A stretch of 64,000 nt of DNA, from contig NZ_HE997643.1 in assembly GCF_000312485.1 (NCBI RefSeq), positions 1,044,806 through 1,108,805 of the forward strand, in the 5' to 3' direction. Every line of letters begins with the position of its first letter. Positions within the stretch are counted from its first letter, which is position 1. The position numbers and the translations under genes are program-made. Shown here piece by piece: positions 8,061 to 16,339 of the stretch. The stretch comes from Yersinia massiliensis CCUG 53443. Its GTDB lineage: Bacteria; Pseudomonadota; Gammaproteobacteria; Enterobacterales; Enterobacteriaceae. The notes beneath the pieces are model-generated. The model did not search any database. It was not told the origin of the DNA and saw only the letters and a list, made by a program, of their open reading frames with translations.

Positions 8061-9587
8061 TTATTTCTCTGATGTTAATTCGCTTAATTTTTCTGGTGAT
8101 ACTTTTTGTCCGAGTGGATTATTACCCCAGCATTGTTCATATTTCCAACCGGTTAGCTCCTCGATAATAGCGCGTGGTTGTGGTTCAATATCTGCAATCG
8201 CGCCGCCAGCCTTAATGCGAGCAATTTCTTCTAGCAGAACCATATGACTTTTGCGGTCGAGTTTCATTTGCGTGGTGTAATAGATGGCGACTAAGGCCAG
8301 AGCCGACACACCAATAGCAAAGACACCTACGATAGCTTGAACAGCCGTTTCTGGTTGCACTGATTGGCCCGAAACAAAACCAAATTTACTCAGGGTCCAG
8401 CCCATGGCAAAAACAATGACAGAACGAACCATTTTGCCTGCGAAGGTCATTGCACCAGCATAAAGTCCCTCACGACGACGCCCTGTTAATACTTCATCCA
8501 CATCGGCCAAGAAGGTGTAAACGGTCCATGGAATATAGTAGATACCCCCAGTACTCAGGCCGAATACCACTGTAATGGCGAACAATACAATCACCGTGCT
8601 GGTATCAGACCAACCGGTGAAGTAGAGCGCGGCATAAGCGAAAACACTGACGATCACCACTTGTAATGCAATACGGAAAGGGCGAGCAAAACCCATTTTT
8701 ACGCAGATACCGATAAAGAATGCGGTCGAGATGAGTTGCATTATTGAGCTGAAACTATTGAGTTGTGATACCAAAACCGCGCTTTGGCGCAAGCCGAAGA
8801 TAATAAAATAGGTAAATGAAGAGGCAAATAACCATTCGGCACCAAATCCAAACAAATACATCCCCAAATGTTTGCGGAATATACGCAAGCGGAAAGTTGA
8901 TGCCATATCGATGCACAGTTTTTTGACTGCTTGAACAAAACTGCTCGTCGTTTCTTTTACCACTTCGCTGGCTGGGCGTTCCCAAGAAGATACGTACAGG
9001 AAGATCATGGCGAGACACATAATGACCCCATATGCGATCCCGGTATACAAGAAGGGCATTGGCGAGTCTTTACCGTAGAAGGCAATAAATTGGCCAGGGA
9101 TAAAGGCTGCCATGAAATTTGCAATTTTTCCGAATATGGCTTTTGAACCGGTTAGCTTAGAGCGTTTGGCAAAGTCGGTTGTCATTTCTGTCGCTAAGGT
9201 TTCGTAGGGCACCATGATGGAGGTGTAAATTAGCTCAAACATGGCGTAGGTGACGAGGTAATACCAAAACCCAAAACCGCTCACCCAAAGCAAGGGATAA
9301 AATAAGACCAGTGGAATACCAATCAGAATAAAGAAGCGACGGCGGCCAAACATTCGGCCAAGACGAGTATTGTAAAAGTTATCGGTAATGTAACCCATGA
9401 TAGGGTTACTAATCGCATCAAGAATACTGGCGAGAGAAAATATAGCTGCCGCCTCAACCACCGATAATCCACAAAATGTGGTGTAGAAGTACATCAACCA
9501 GGCACCACTGATAGCCAAAGCGCCACTGCCTAACAGATTGGCACTCCCGTAGGCCACTGTGTGACGAATCGTTATTTTCTTTTCCAT
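8061..9587 (-). CDS. GPH-family (MelB-like) sugar:cation symporter
   Basis: The 508-residue protein has twelve predicted membrane spans and the glycoside-pentoside-hexuronide symporter landmarks: AYGSANLLGSGA at the start, ISNPIMGYITDNF with the cation-site Asp, GRRRFFILIG, PYETLATEM, and PWTVYTFLADVDE..TGRRREGLYAG in the second half. Such carriers import glycosides or uronides with Na+ or H+. AAGGG six bases upstream selects the ATG at 9587. No glycosidase gene adjoins it, so the sugar is unknown. A CRP-like site 90 bases upstream suggests catabolite control. Confidence 0.85.
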   Translation of the reverse strand: MEKKITIRHTVAYGSANLLGSGALAISGAWLMYFYTTFCGLSVVEAAAIFSLASILDAISNPIMGYITDNFYNTRLGRMFGRRRFFILIGIPLVLFYPLLWVSGFGFWYYLVTYAMFELIYTSIMVPYETLATEMTTDFAKRSKLTGSKAIFGKIANFMAAFIPGQFIAFYGKDSPMPFLYTGIAYGVIMCLAMIFLYVSSWERPASEVVKETTSSFVQAVKKLCIDMASTFRLRIFRKHLGMYLFGFGAEWLFASSFTYFIIFGLRQSAVLVSQLNSFSSIMQLISTAFFIGICVKMGFARPFRIALQVVIVSVFAYAALYFTGWSDTSTVIVLFAITVVFGLSTGGIYYIPWTVYTFLADVDEVLTGRRREGLYAGAMTFAGKMVRSVIVFAMGWTLSKFGFVSGQSVQPETAVQAIVGVFAIGVSALALVAIYYTTQMKLDRKSHMVLLEEIARIKAGGAIADIEPQPRAIIEELTGWKYEQCWGNNPLGQKVSPEKLSELTSEK

Positions 9588-9668
9588 TTGCATCCCTTCA
9601 TTAATCAAAACTTTGTTTCATATTTATCAATACTGCGTTTCTTTATAGTCTTGTTATTGTGGATAAAA

Positions 9669-9684
9669 TGAGATCAAACTCACG
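9669..9684. promoter_or_regulatory. CRP-like site upstream of the GPH symporter
   Basis: TGAGATCAAACTCACG matches eight of ten positions of TGTGA-N6-TCACA and is centred about 90 bases upstream of the symporter start, suitable for an activated promoter on the minus strand. Confidence 0.45.
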
Positions 9685-9729
9685 TTTTTGCTTGTTACAG
9701 TTAAAATGACAAGTTTTTAAACGTGAGTT
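9677..9729. repeat. inverted repeat (AACTCACGTTT / AAACGTGAGTT)
   Basis: Two perfect 11-base inverted copies lie at 9677-9687 and 9719-9729, overlapping the CRP-like site. The spacing fits a two-site operator or a hairpin in the symporter leader. No regulator gene is adjacent. Confidence 0.5.
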
Positions 9730-9812
9730 CAAACAGACAAATCAGCTTAAAAAGAAGGTATTTGAGTGGCTTGAGTTCGGGAATTGCTCAGGGGAAGATA
9801 CTATTGGTTTTT

Positions 9813-9828
9813 TGTGACATTAATCACA
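9813..9828. promoter_or_regulatory. CRP binding site, perfect consensus
   Basis: TGTGACATTAATCACA matches TGTGA-N6-TCACA at all ten conserved positions. It is centred about 100 bases before the small peptide gene at 9920 and could act in a class I arrangement there. Confidence 0.75.
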
Positions 9829-9869
9829 AAAATATTGAAATGCCGTTCCGAAAGCGTTAAGCTTCGTTT

Positions 9870-9885
9870 TGTGATGAACATCACA
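9870..9885. promoter_or_regulatory. second CRP binding site, perfect consensus
   Basis: TGTGATGAACATCACA also matches all ten conserved positions, exactly 57 bases downstream of the first site and centred 42 bases before the ATG at 9920. At that spot it may repress rather than activate the peptide transcript, or serve the divergent symporter. Confidence 0.75.
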
Positions 9886-9919
9886 CAATAAATATTTCAA
9901 TTACGCAGAGGAACAACAA

Positions 9920-10018
9920 ATGAAAAACATCTATAACATTGGCAAATTATTCGAAAAACTGGGCGATGCATACGATGACTTTTGTCAGCGTATTGGCTCT
10001 GTCGTTTCACCGTTTTAA
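9920..10018 (+). CDS. 32-residue small protein, candidate CRP-regulated
   Basis: A 33-codon frame starts at an ATG with AGAGGAA seven to eight bases upstream. The product is amphipathic: a helical N-terminal half (IGKLFEKLGDAYDDF) and a hydrophobic end (IGSVVSPF) with one Cys. It lies right after two perfect CRP sites and before a strong RNA hairpin. I do not recognise a family. Features of this sort fit small membrane-associated regulators of transporters, but that is inference; non-coding RNA function for the same transcript is an alternative. Confidence 0.6.
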   Translation: MKNIYNIGKLFEKLGDAYDDFCQRIGSVVSPF

Positions 10019-10042
10019 TGGGGGGCTTTAGTGGCTGTCACT

Positions 10043-10091
10043 CGTATTAGTAAAAGGTGGAAACGGTAAGTTCATCACCTTTTACTATACG
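10043..10091 (+). other. long hairpin after the small peptide gene
   Basis: TAGTAAAAGGTG (10048-10059) pairs perfectly with CACCTTTTACTA (10076-10087), and CGTA/TACG extends the stem past a bulged base. No U-run follows, so it may be a 3' stability structure rather than a simple terminator. Confidence 0.5.
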
Positions 10092-10226
10092 TGTTAACCA
10101 CATCCTATTATCGGAGTAAAAAGTGACTAGATGTTGCCAAAATAAACAAAAAGAGCAGGGCAGTCAGGCAGCAATTAATGCAATAGAATTTGTTAATAAT
10201 ACTCAAGCCAGTTCGGAGACATGCCA

Positions 10227-11456
10227 GTGAGTGCAAGTTCTCCCGTCCCGTATTCCCGACATTTATTTCGCTACACCCCTTTTAGAAATTTATTTTTTGC
10301 CCGCCTTCTCACCGTATTAGGTAATGGAATTGCCCCGATTGCCTTGGCTTTCGCTGTGTTGGATATCGGTGGTTCTGCAACTGATCTCGGCCTGGTTGTG
10401 GCGGCACGTTCGATTTTTAATGTCGCATTCTTGTTAATTGGCGGTGTGCTAGCTGATCGCTATTCCCGAAGTCTCGTTTTACTCTCTTCCTCAACGATTG
10501 CTGCTTTATCTCAAGCAGTGGTGGCTTGGTTAGTGTTGGATGGCACAGCTACGGTTATCGGTTTGGCACTACTCGGTACCATTAATGGTGCAGCAGCAGG
10601 AATCGCTTTACCGGCATCTTCGGCAATGGTCCCGCAGACAGTCCCTAAATATCACCTCAGAACTGCAAATGCTTTTATCCAAGTTGGTATCTATGCGGGA
10701 ACGGTGATCGGAGCCTCTTTAGGGGGAATTTTGACGAGCGCAATTGGGCCAGGATGGGGCTTAGCAGTCGATGCCTTGGGTTTCGCCGCCGCCGCACCAC
10801 TGTATTACTTCATTCGGGTTAATCCAACGCTGTCCCAAGAGTCAAACACGAATATCTTGCAGGATCTGCGTGATGGGTGGAAAGAATTCATCTCTCACTC
10901 ATGGGTTTGGTCCATCGTAGCCCAATTTACTATTGTGAATGCTGCTTTTAGTGGCGTTGTCATGATTCTCGGCCCCATTGTGGCTGATGCAACGTTTGGG
11001 CGGGTAGGTTGGGGCATTATTGTTGCGGCACAGAGTATCGGCTTGATCGTCGGTTCATTTATTGCCCTGCGGTGGCGTCCAAGGCGGGATCTTTTTGTTG
11101 GCGTCTTACTCGTTTCACTGTGCGCTGTTCCGATTGTTCTCTTGAGTGTCGCACCTTCGACAACGGTACTTATGGGGGCATTTTTTATTGCCGGTGTTGG
11201 TTTTGGTCAATTCGGCGTTGTATGGGCGAATTCGTTACAAACTCATATTCCCCCTGAGAAACTTGCTCGTGTTTATGCCTATGACGCATTGGGATCATTT
11301 ATTGCGATTCCAGTCGGGGAACTCGCGGCCGGTCCTCTTGCTATGCATTACGGCACTTCGGGGGTTTTATTAGTTTCAGCCGCCGCAGTGGTGATAGCGA
11401 CGATTGCCGCGGGCCTGATACCATCGATTAGGAAACTCGATAATTCCCCAGAGTAA
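10227..11456 (+). CDS. MFS transporter (MFS_3 / EntS-like exporter family)
   Basis: This inner-membrane protein of about 409 residues has twelve predicted spans. Motifs fit the MFS_3 effector-exporter group: RNLFFARLLTVLGNGIAPIALAFAVLD (ends RNLFFARLL and APIALAFAVLD) at span 1 and GGVLADRYSRSLVLL, the MFS motif A, between spans 2 and 3. Relatives export siderophores, drugs or macrolides by proton antiport. GGAG sits eight bases before the GTG at 10227 but only two before an ATG at 10221, so I choose the GTG. It appears to be monocistronic; substrate unknown. Confidence 0.82.
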   Translation: MSASSPVPYSRHLFRYTPFRNLFFARLLTVLGNGIAPIALAFAVLDIGGSATDLGLVVAARSIFNVAFLLIGGVLADRYSRSLVLLSSSTIAALSQAVVAWLVLDGTATVIGLALLGTINGAAAGIALPASSAMVPQTVPKYHLRTANAFIQVGIYAGTVIGASLGGILTSAIGPGWGLAVDALGFAAAAPLYYFIRVNPTLSQESNTNILQDLRDGWKEFISHSWVWSIVAQFTIVNAAFSGVVMILGPIVADATFGRVGWGIIVAAQSIGLIVGSFIALRWRPRRDLFVGVLLVSLCAVPIVLLSVAPSTTVLMGAFFIAGVGFGQFGVVWANSLQTHIPPEKLARVYAYDALGSFIAIPVGELAAGPLAMHYGTSGVLLVSAAAVVIATIAAGLIPSIRKLDNSPE

Positions 11457-11580
11457 AATCGCAGATCTAGATTTTTTGCTTATAGTTAAGTAAAAGAATC
11501 AAACAAACCTATACAAGAACGATATTAAAGAAAGTCATACAGATGGCATCTTAACGGTGACTTTTTTCAAGAGGTATTCC

Positions 11581-11916
11581 ATGGTCCACAAGAAAGACAG
11601 CCTAGAACTGGACGAGGATATTTGCGTTCATATATTCACGGCATCGGCTGGCATGGTCGGTGTTTGCATTACGGTTATTGGGATATTTCAGGTGATCACG
11701 GCATTAAGGCGTGAAGACACACTGGGCGATGACTTACTGGCAGTTAATGCAATTCTTTATTTGATCACGACAGTACTATCATATTGGGCGCTGAGAACCC
11801 GAAAATTGCGTCGTAACCATGCGCTGGAAAAAGTTATTGATGTGCTCTTTTTGCTAGCACTGACTTTCACCACAGTGGTCGCGGGTGTGATTACTTGGGC
11901 GATGACATTTACATAG
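11581..11916 (+). CDS. small membrane protein with three predicted spans
   Basis: The 111-residue protein has a charged N-terminus (about 20 residues), a first span around residues 21-42, a second around 58-75 and a third around 87-108, with basic RTRKLRRNH between spans two and three placing that loop in the cytoplasm. GAGG six bases upstream fixes the ATG at 11581. I do not recognise a family. It follows the MFS gene by about 120 bases and could be transcribed separately. Confidence 0.65.
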   Translation: MVHKKDSLELDEDICVHIFTASAGMVGVCITVIGIFQVITALRREDTLGDDLLAVNAILYLITTVLSYWALRTRKLRRNHALEKVIDVLFLLALTFTTVVAGVITWAMTFT

Positions 11917-12200
11917 CGTGGACATAAGTAGAGGGGAGGTAACAGCAACGTGAGACATGATATAACTCAGGGTGGGCATGTATCTGTGACGATGGGAACT
12001 CACAAATGCAATTTAACATAATATACATTATGCGCACCATGGTAAGGGTACGTAGAATCTGAGGTTTTGCCGCTGTCATTGTTGTGCTGCATTGTCACTG
12101 ACGGTTTACTTGGTAAAGTTTACCATTAGCACCAGACGATCATAAAAATGCATCAGCGACCAGATTCATTGAAGTCCTACTATGCTGCCCGCTGGCAAAA

Positions 12201-12941
12201 TCAATTGATAATGACACGACCATTTAGCGGCTGCACTGGCCGATTGTTGGCATGGTGTTTCATCGCAGAGCTAAATTGGCTGACCTGCTCAGCGGAAATA
12301 TTTACCGGTTCCTTAAACACGATCCAACGAACACCTTCAGAACATGGTGGCGTCGTTAACGAAGCGCTGAAGCGATAAAACTTTTGCTGTTTATCTGAAA
12401 GCGTCTTGATATTGATTGGCTTGTTTAGCACGACACTCTGACCCGCTTCCGCAGGCATTTTTTGCCAAGCTTCAGTCAGCTGTTGGTTTGATTTACCCTC
12501 TTTAAACATGAGCGCTAATACGGCTAATTCGCCATCTTTATCTTTAAATACAAAGTGAGCTTCCAGCGGGAATTGTTTGCCATCGATCAGGTTCTCGCTG
12601 GGTGAATGGAAATGAAATTGTTGCAGTGTGAACGTATCTTCATCCAATACCAAAGTGCTCCCGTCTGTAACGTTGACCTGAATTGTATGACCGTTATTGA
12701 CAATTTCCTGTTTACTTGGCTGAGTAGTCAATTGAAGATTGCTATGATGGGTTTTGAGTGAGTCATGAATATTAATAGGAGATTGATTTTTGCCGGTACT
12801 GCATAACGAAAAATCAGGCGAGAGTTTACTCCAATTTTCAGGACCATCTTGTCCCTCATAACCCCAATGAGGAGCATGTTCTGCTGCAACACTTGAAAAA
12901 CTAGCGGCTAACATAGCCATAAGAAGTAACTTTCTTTTCAT
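12201..12941 (-). CDS. cah: periplasmic alpha-type carbonic anhydrase
   Basis: The 246-residue enzyme interconverts CO2 and bicarbonate in the periplasm. A signal peptide (cleavage near AA-E21) precedes the alpha-CA domain. Zinc ligands are visible as His110 and His112 in QFHFHSPSEN and His129 in EAHFVF. WGYEG, KNQSPINI and SLTTPPCSEGVRW are all family motifs, and Cys47 with the Cys of TTPPC can form the usual disulfide. Length is typical of bacterial alpha enzymes. It is a single-gene unit on the minus strand. Confidence 0.93.
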   Translation of the reverse strand: MKRKLLLMAMLAASFSSVAAEHAPHWGYEGQDGPENWSKLSPDFSLCSTGKNQSPINIHDSLKTHHSNLQLTTQPSKQEIVNNGHTIQVNVTDGSTLVLDEDTFTLQQFHFHSPSENLIDGKQFPLEAHFVFKDKDGELAVLALMFKEGKSNQQLTEAWQKMPAEAGQSVVLNKPINIKTLSDKQQKFYRFSASLTTPPCSEGVRWIVFKEPVNISAEQVSQFSSAMKHHANNRPVQPLNGRVIIN

Positions 12942-13519
12942 TTTTACTTTACACCATCATTCTGAATAATACTTTAAAGTATTCACTACATACTGACGTT
13001 TATACTTTTCCATTTTTAGTGACATTCTTAGTTCGCAATAGCAAAACTAATTCCGCAGTGTGATTAATTATTTCAGTGCGTGATTATAAAAATAACCAAC
13101 AAACAATATGAAAATAACGGGAAAAGAATATAAATCAGCAATTGCATTAAAATCAACGAGAAGTATCTTATTATTTTGATTTTTATTTATCAGTGAATTC
13201 ATTTAAATTCATATAGATATGAATTAATCAATCGTAAAAAGTCTATGTTAGGAAATTTCCCACACAAAGTGGTTTGTTTGTCTTATGTGCAGCAAAGTAC
13301 ATCTTATATATTATACATCACATCAAGTAAGACATGTGTAGATAATAAATGTCGCCTAATTACTTTTAATTACCACCCTTGTGGAATCTGACGAAAATAA
13401 TTAATTGGCTTTGGCCGTCGTAGTCATTATCCACTTCATCATTAATAGATTAACTTGAGCTTTCATCAATATAAGCATGAAAGTCAAACTAAATTTAAAT
13501 TAACGCTTTGGAGTTTTAA
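12942..13519. other. AT-rich intergenic region upstream of the pilin gene
   Basis: This 578-base stretch between the divergent carbonic anhydrase and pilin genes is strongly AT-rich and holds no open frame with a ribosome site. A short imperfect direct repeat (CAGTG followed by TGATTA, at 13056-13066 and again at 13074-13086) is present. I see no invertible-switch inverted repeats. The base composition fits a silenced (H-NS-type) fimbrial promoter region, which is inference. Confidence 0.4.
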
Positions 13520-14050
13520 ATGAATAAGATTACTTTGGCTCTGGCATTATTCACAGCATCGACTACTTTCGCCATGGCAGCAAATAATAATACGATTACT
13601 TTCCAGGGCGAAGTAACGGCACAAACATGTTCTGTTACTGTAAATGGTATTGAATCAAGTCCACTGGTCTTATTACCAACAGTATCAAGTGCTGACTTGG
13701 ATGCCTCTGGTAAAAAAGCGGGTAAAACGACATTCACTTTGGGCGTTTCAGGTTGCACAGCTGATACCAGTGATGTAGATATCAAAACTGTATTTGTAGG
13801 CAACCAAGTTTCTGCATCAGGTAACTTAAAAAATAGCGGAACAGCAACCAATGTTGAACTGCAATTACTGAAAGATGCCACGACAACGACCGGTATCGAT
13901 TTGAACAGTGGTGTGGCGCAAGATGGAATCGTTTTGAAAGCAGGCCAAACTTCAGCAGAGCATGATTTTGCGGTTCAGTACTTCGCAACAGGACAAGCAA
14001 CACCCGGGTCTGTCATTGCCTCTGTACAATACGCGGTTTCTTATCTGTAA
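13520..14050 (+). CDS. type 1-family fimbrial major subunit (orphan pilin)
   Basis: The 176-residue protein has a signal peptide (cleavage near AMA-A21), then a chaperone-usher pilin domain: N-terminal donor strand with TITFQGEV, Cys pair (TCSV and SGCTA) for the conserved disulfide, and the penultimate Tyr motif (VQYAVSYL) that the chaperone recognises. Pilins of this kind polymerise on the cell surface through a chaperone and usher. No chaperone or usher gene adjoins it on either side. GGAG lies about seven bases upstream of the ATG. Confidence 0.88.
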   Translation: MNKITLALALFTASTTFAMAANNNTITFQGEVTAQTCSVTVNGIESSPLVLLPTVSSADLDASGKKAGKTTFTLGVSGCTADTSDVDIKTVFVGNQVSASGNLKNSGTATNVELQLLKDATTTTGIDLNSGVAQDGIVLKAGQTSAEHDFAVQYFATGQATPGSVIASVQYAVSYL

Positions 14051-14061
14051 TGTCGTCATCG

Positions 14062-14086
14062 AGTCGGGTGGATAGTCCATCCGACT
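14062..14086 (+). terminator. hairpin after the pilin gene
   Basis: AGTCGGGTGGA pairs with TCCATCCGACT (one G-T pair) across a three-base loop, 12 bases beyond the pilin stop. The run after it is not U-rich, so it could be either a terminator or a transcript-stabilising stem. Confidence 0.55.
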
Positions 14087-14317
14087 GATTATTACAGCGG
14101 ATTTAATCTATCTTTCCCCTACTCCACTTCTTTCCTCCATAGCGCATCAATCTTCTTCATCCATGCTTCACTTTCTCTGTCCATGATTATCAATGGAATG
14201 TACAAGATTCTTAAAAACAGGTCATTTACTGGATGAAACGAGTAATGAGAACAATACTTATCCTTCCAAAGAAATAGATTTACTCACGCGTAAAAATATT
14301 TGATGAGAGGAATTATT

Positions 14318-14596
14318 ATGAATTTATCAAAAACTATCACGACGTTAGTTCTCTTGGGTGCATTTTCTACCGGTGCTATCGCCGCCGAATTGCTAACAAA
14401 AGAAGATCTTAATAAAAGTCCTGATCAGTATGAAAAAATTGGTAACATCGTCACCGCTGGCGAGTTAGCCCCCAGTGACGCCAAGGAAGAGCTGTCTAAA
14501 AAAGCGGACGAGCTTGGCGGTGACTATTTTGTTGTGACATCAGCCATGACCAATGACAAAATCCATGCGACTGCTGATGTGTATAAGAAAAAATAG
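14318..14596 (+). CDS. DUF1471 (YdgH/BhsA/McbA-like) periplasmic stress protein
   Basis: This 92-residue secreted protein has a signal peptide (cleavage near AIA-A) and a DUF1471 domain: IGNIVTAGELAPSDAKEELSKKADELGG with the central helix, then DYFVVTSAMTNDKIHATADVYKK (the ending IHATADVYK is diagnostic). Family members respond to stress and influence biofilm formation and surface properties. GAGGAA upstream sets the ATG at 14318 rather than at the longer frame start. It is closed by a strong terminator and is monocistronic. Confidence 0.85.
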   Translation: MNLSKTITTLVLLGAFSTGAIAAELLTKEDLNKSPDQYEKIGNIVTAGELAPSDAKEELSKKADELGGDYFVVTSAMTNDKIHATADVYKKK

Positions 14597-14621
14597 TGAT
14601 GACGAAACAATTTCCAACATA

Positions 14622-14655
14622 AATTAAGCTGTCGTTTAGACGGCTTAATTTTTTT
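14622..14655 (+). terminator. Rho-independent terminator of the DUF1471 gene
   Basis: AATTAAGCTGTC pairs with GACGGCTTAATT (12 pairs with one U-G) around a five-base loop and is followed directly by a T-run. Confidence 0.9.
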
Positions 14656-14833
14656 GTTCTTCTCCCAAAATACTTTCATCTGCCGCAAGTCCCCTTCTTT
14701 CTACCCGCTGATTCCGGTATGCTCAAAATAACTCATAAAAGTCTGCAGATTTGAAACGTGATTTCAGTGTTTACTATCTGTCATTATATCTATTCAAATC
14801 AATTTACTGCCCGTTAGCTCTAAGGTAAAAATC

Positions 14834-16243
14834 ATGCGCTCGACTGCACTGCGTGGGTCTGCATTGCCATTACTTGTTGCCGGTGCTTTCTTTATGGAAA
14901 ATCTTGATGCGACGGTCATTGTTACCGCGATGCCACAGATGGCTTCAACATTTTCTGTACATCCCATCGATATGAATATCGGGATTTCTGCTTACATTCT
15001 TACTTTGACGGTATTTATCCCTGCCAGTGGCTGGATTGCTAATCGCTTCGGCGCGCGTAATATCTTCGCCGCCGCCATGGTAATTTTTACTTTGGCATCA
15101 GTATTTTGTGCATTAAGTACTGATCTGCTGACTTTCACTGGGGCCCGAATTCTACAAGGGTTTGGTGGAGCCATGATGGTGCCAGTAGGTCGGTTAATTG
15201 TCCTGCGTAATACGGCTAAATCTGATCTCATAAAAGCGATTGCCACAATTACCTGGCCCGGCTTAGTCGCTCCTATTCTCGGTCCACCGGTCGGCGGTTT
15301 TATTACCACTTATGCCTCTTGGCATTGGATATTTATTTTAAATGTGCCGCTGGGTGCCATTGGTTTATGGTTGGCATGGCGGCTTATCCCGCAAGAATTA
15401 CCGCAAAAAGAAACGCCTTTCGATATGCTCGGTTTTGTACTGACTGGTTCAGCCTGCTTTAGTTTGATGTTGGGTCTGGAACTCTTCAACCATCAAACTT
15501 TGTCACGTTTTGTCCCTCTATTCTGTATTGCGGGCAGTCTGATATTGGGCTTGTTAGCGGTTTATCATGCTAAACGGCAGACTTTCCCATTAGTTGACCT
15601 TTGGGCTTTGCGCATTAAAAGTTACAGTGTCACCATTTGGAGTGGTAGTGTATTTCGTATGGCTATCGGGGCAGTCCCCTTTTTATTACCTTTACTCTTC
15701 CAGATTGGTTTTGGTTTGAGTGCGTTTGATGCGGGTTTATTGGTCTTGGCCGTATTTGCCGGCAACTTAACCATGAAACCTTTTACCTCTGCGATCTTGT
15801 ACCGCTTTGGTTTTCGTCCGACCCTACTTGTGAATGGTTTTCTGAATGCAGTCACTATCTTTGCTTATGCATTGATGACCCCTGACACACCTCATGTTTT
15901 GATTATAGTGCTGCTATTTATCAGTGGATTGACACGGTCTATGCAGTTTACTGCGCTAAATACTTTAGCGTATTCAGAAGTACCGGCACCTAAAATGTCC
16001 GGAGCCAATACTTTTTCGAATATGGCTCAACAGTTGTCGATGGGCTTGGGAATCGCGATAGGTGCGCTGGCGCTGCGGATTGCTGAGTGGTTTCATCCCT
16101 ATCGAGCCGGCATTATTCCGCTGGAAAATTTCCAGATAGCATTTGTGGTTATTGGTATGGTCGCATTATTATCGGTAATCGATACCCTGACACTTAACCA
16201 CGATGCGGGTGATGAGGTCCGTAAGAAGCCGTCAAAACGCTGA
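14834..16243 (+). CDS. MFS multidrug exporter of the DHA2 (14-span) family
   Basis: The 469-residue inner-membrane protein has about 14 predicted spans. FFMENLDATVIVTAMPQMA near the N-terminus is the LDxTIVNVALP motif of DHA2 exporters, followed by motif A (GWIANRFGARNIF) and motif C (GPPVGGFITTYASWHWIFILNVP, given by its ends GPPVGG and WHWIF). Relatives are EmrB and MdtD, which expel drugs by proton antiport. No membrane-fusion partner gene lies next to it, so it may work alone like MdtD. Substrate unknown. Confidence 0.85.
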   Translation: MRSTALRGSALPLLVAGAFFMENLDATVIVTAMPQMASTFSVHPIDMNIGISAYILTLTVFIPASGWIANRFGARNIFAAAMVIFTLASVFCALSTDLLTFTGARILQGFGGAMMVPVGRLIVLRNTAKSDLIKAIATITWPGLVAPILGPPVGGFITTYASWHWIFILNVPLGAIGLWLAWRLIPQELPQKETPFDMLGFVLTGSACFSLMLGLELFNHQTLSRFVPLFCIAGSLILGLLAVYHAKRQTFPLVDLWALRIKSYSVTIWSGSVFRMAIGAVPFLLPLLFQIGFGLSAFDAGLLVLAVFAGNLTMKPFTSAILYRFGFRPTLLVNGFLNAVTIFAYALMTPDTPHVLIIVLLFISGLTRSMQFTALNTLAYSEVPAPKMSGANTFSNMAQQLSMGLGIAIGALALRIAEWFHPYRAGIIPLENFQIAFVVIGMVALLSVIDTLTLNHDAGDEVRKKPSKR

Positions 16244-16339
16244 AAGACAGAAATGACTCACCGTAATAGCTTCTGCTTATCGTTAAGAGTATGTTAATCA
16301 TATCAATTATATTTTTAGCAACGAAAATAAGGAATGTAT

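Noticed and set aside
10221-10226. ATG at 10221 as the MFS start
   Set aside because: The only GGAG lies two bases before it, too close to act, while it is eight bases before the GTG at 10227.
12942-13519. phase-variable invertible promoter for the pilin gene
   Set aside because: I found no inverted-repeat pair flanking a promoter and no recombinase gene nearby; only a short imperfect direct repeat is present.
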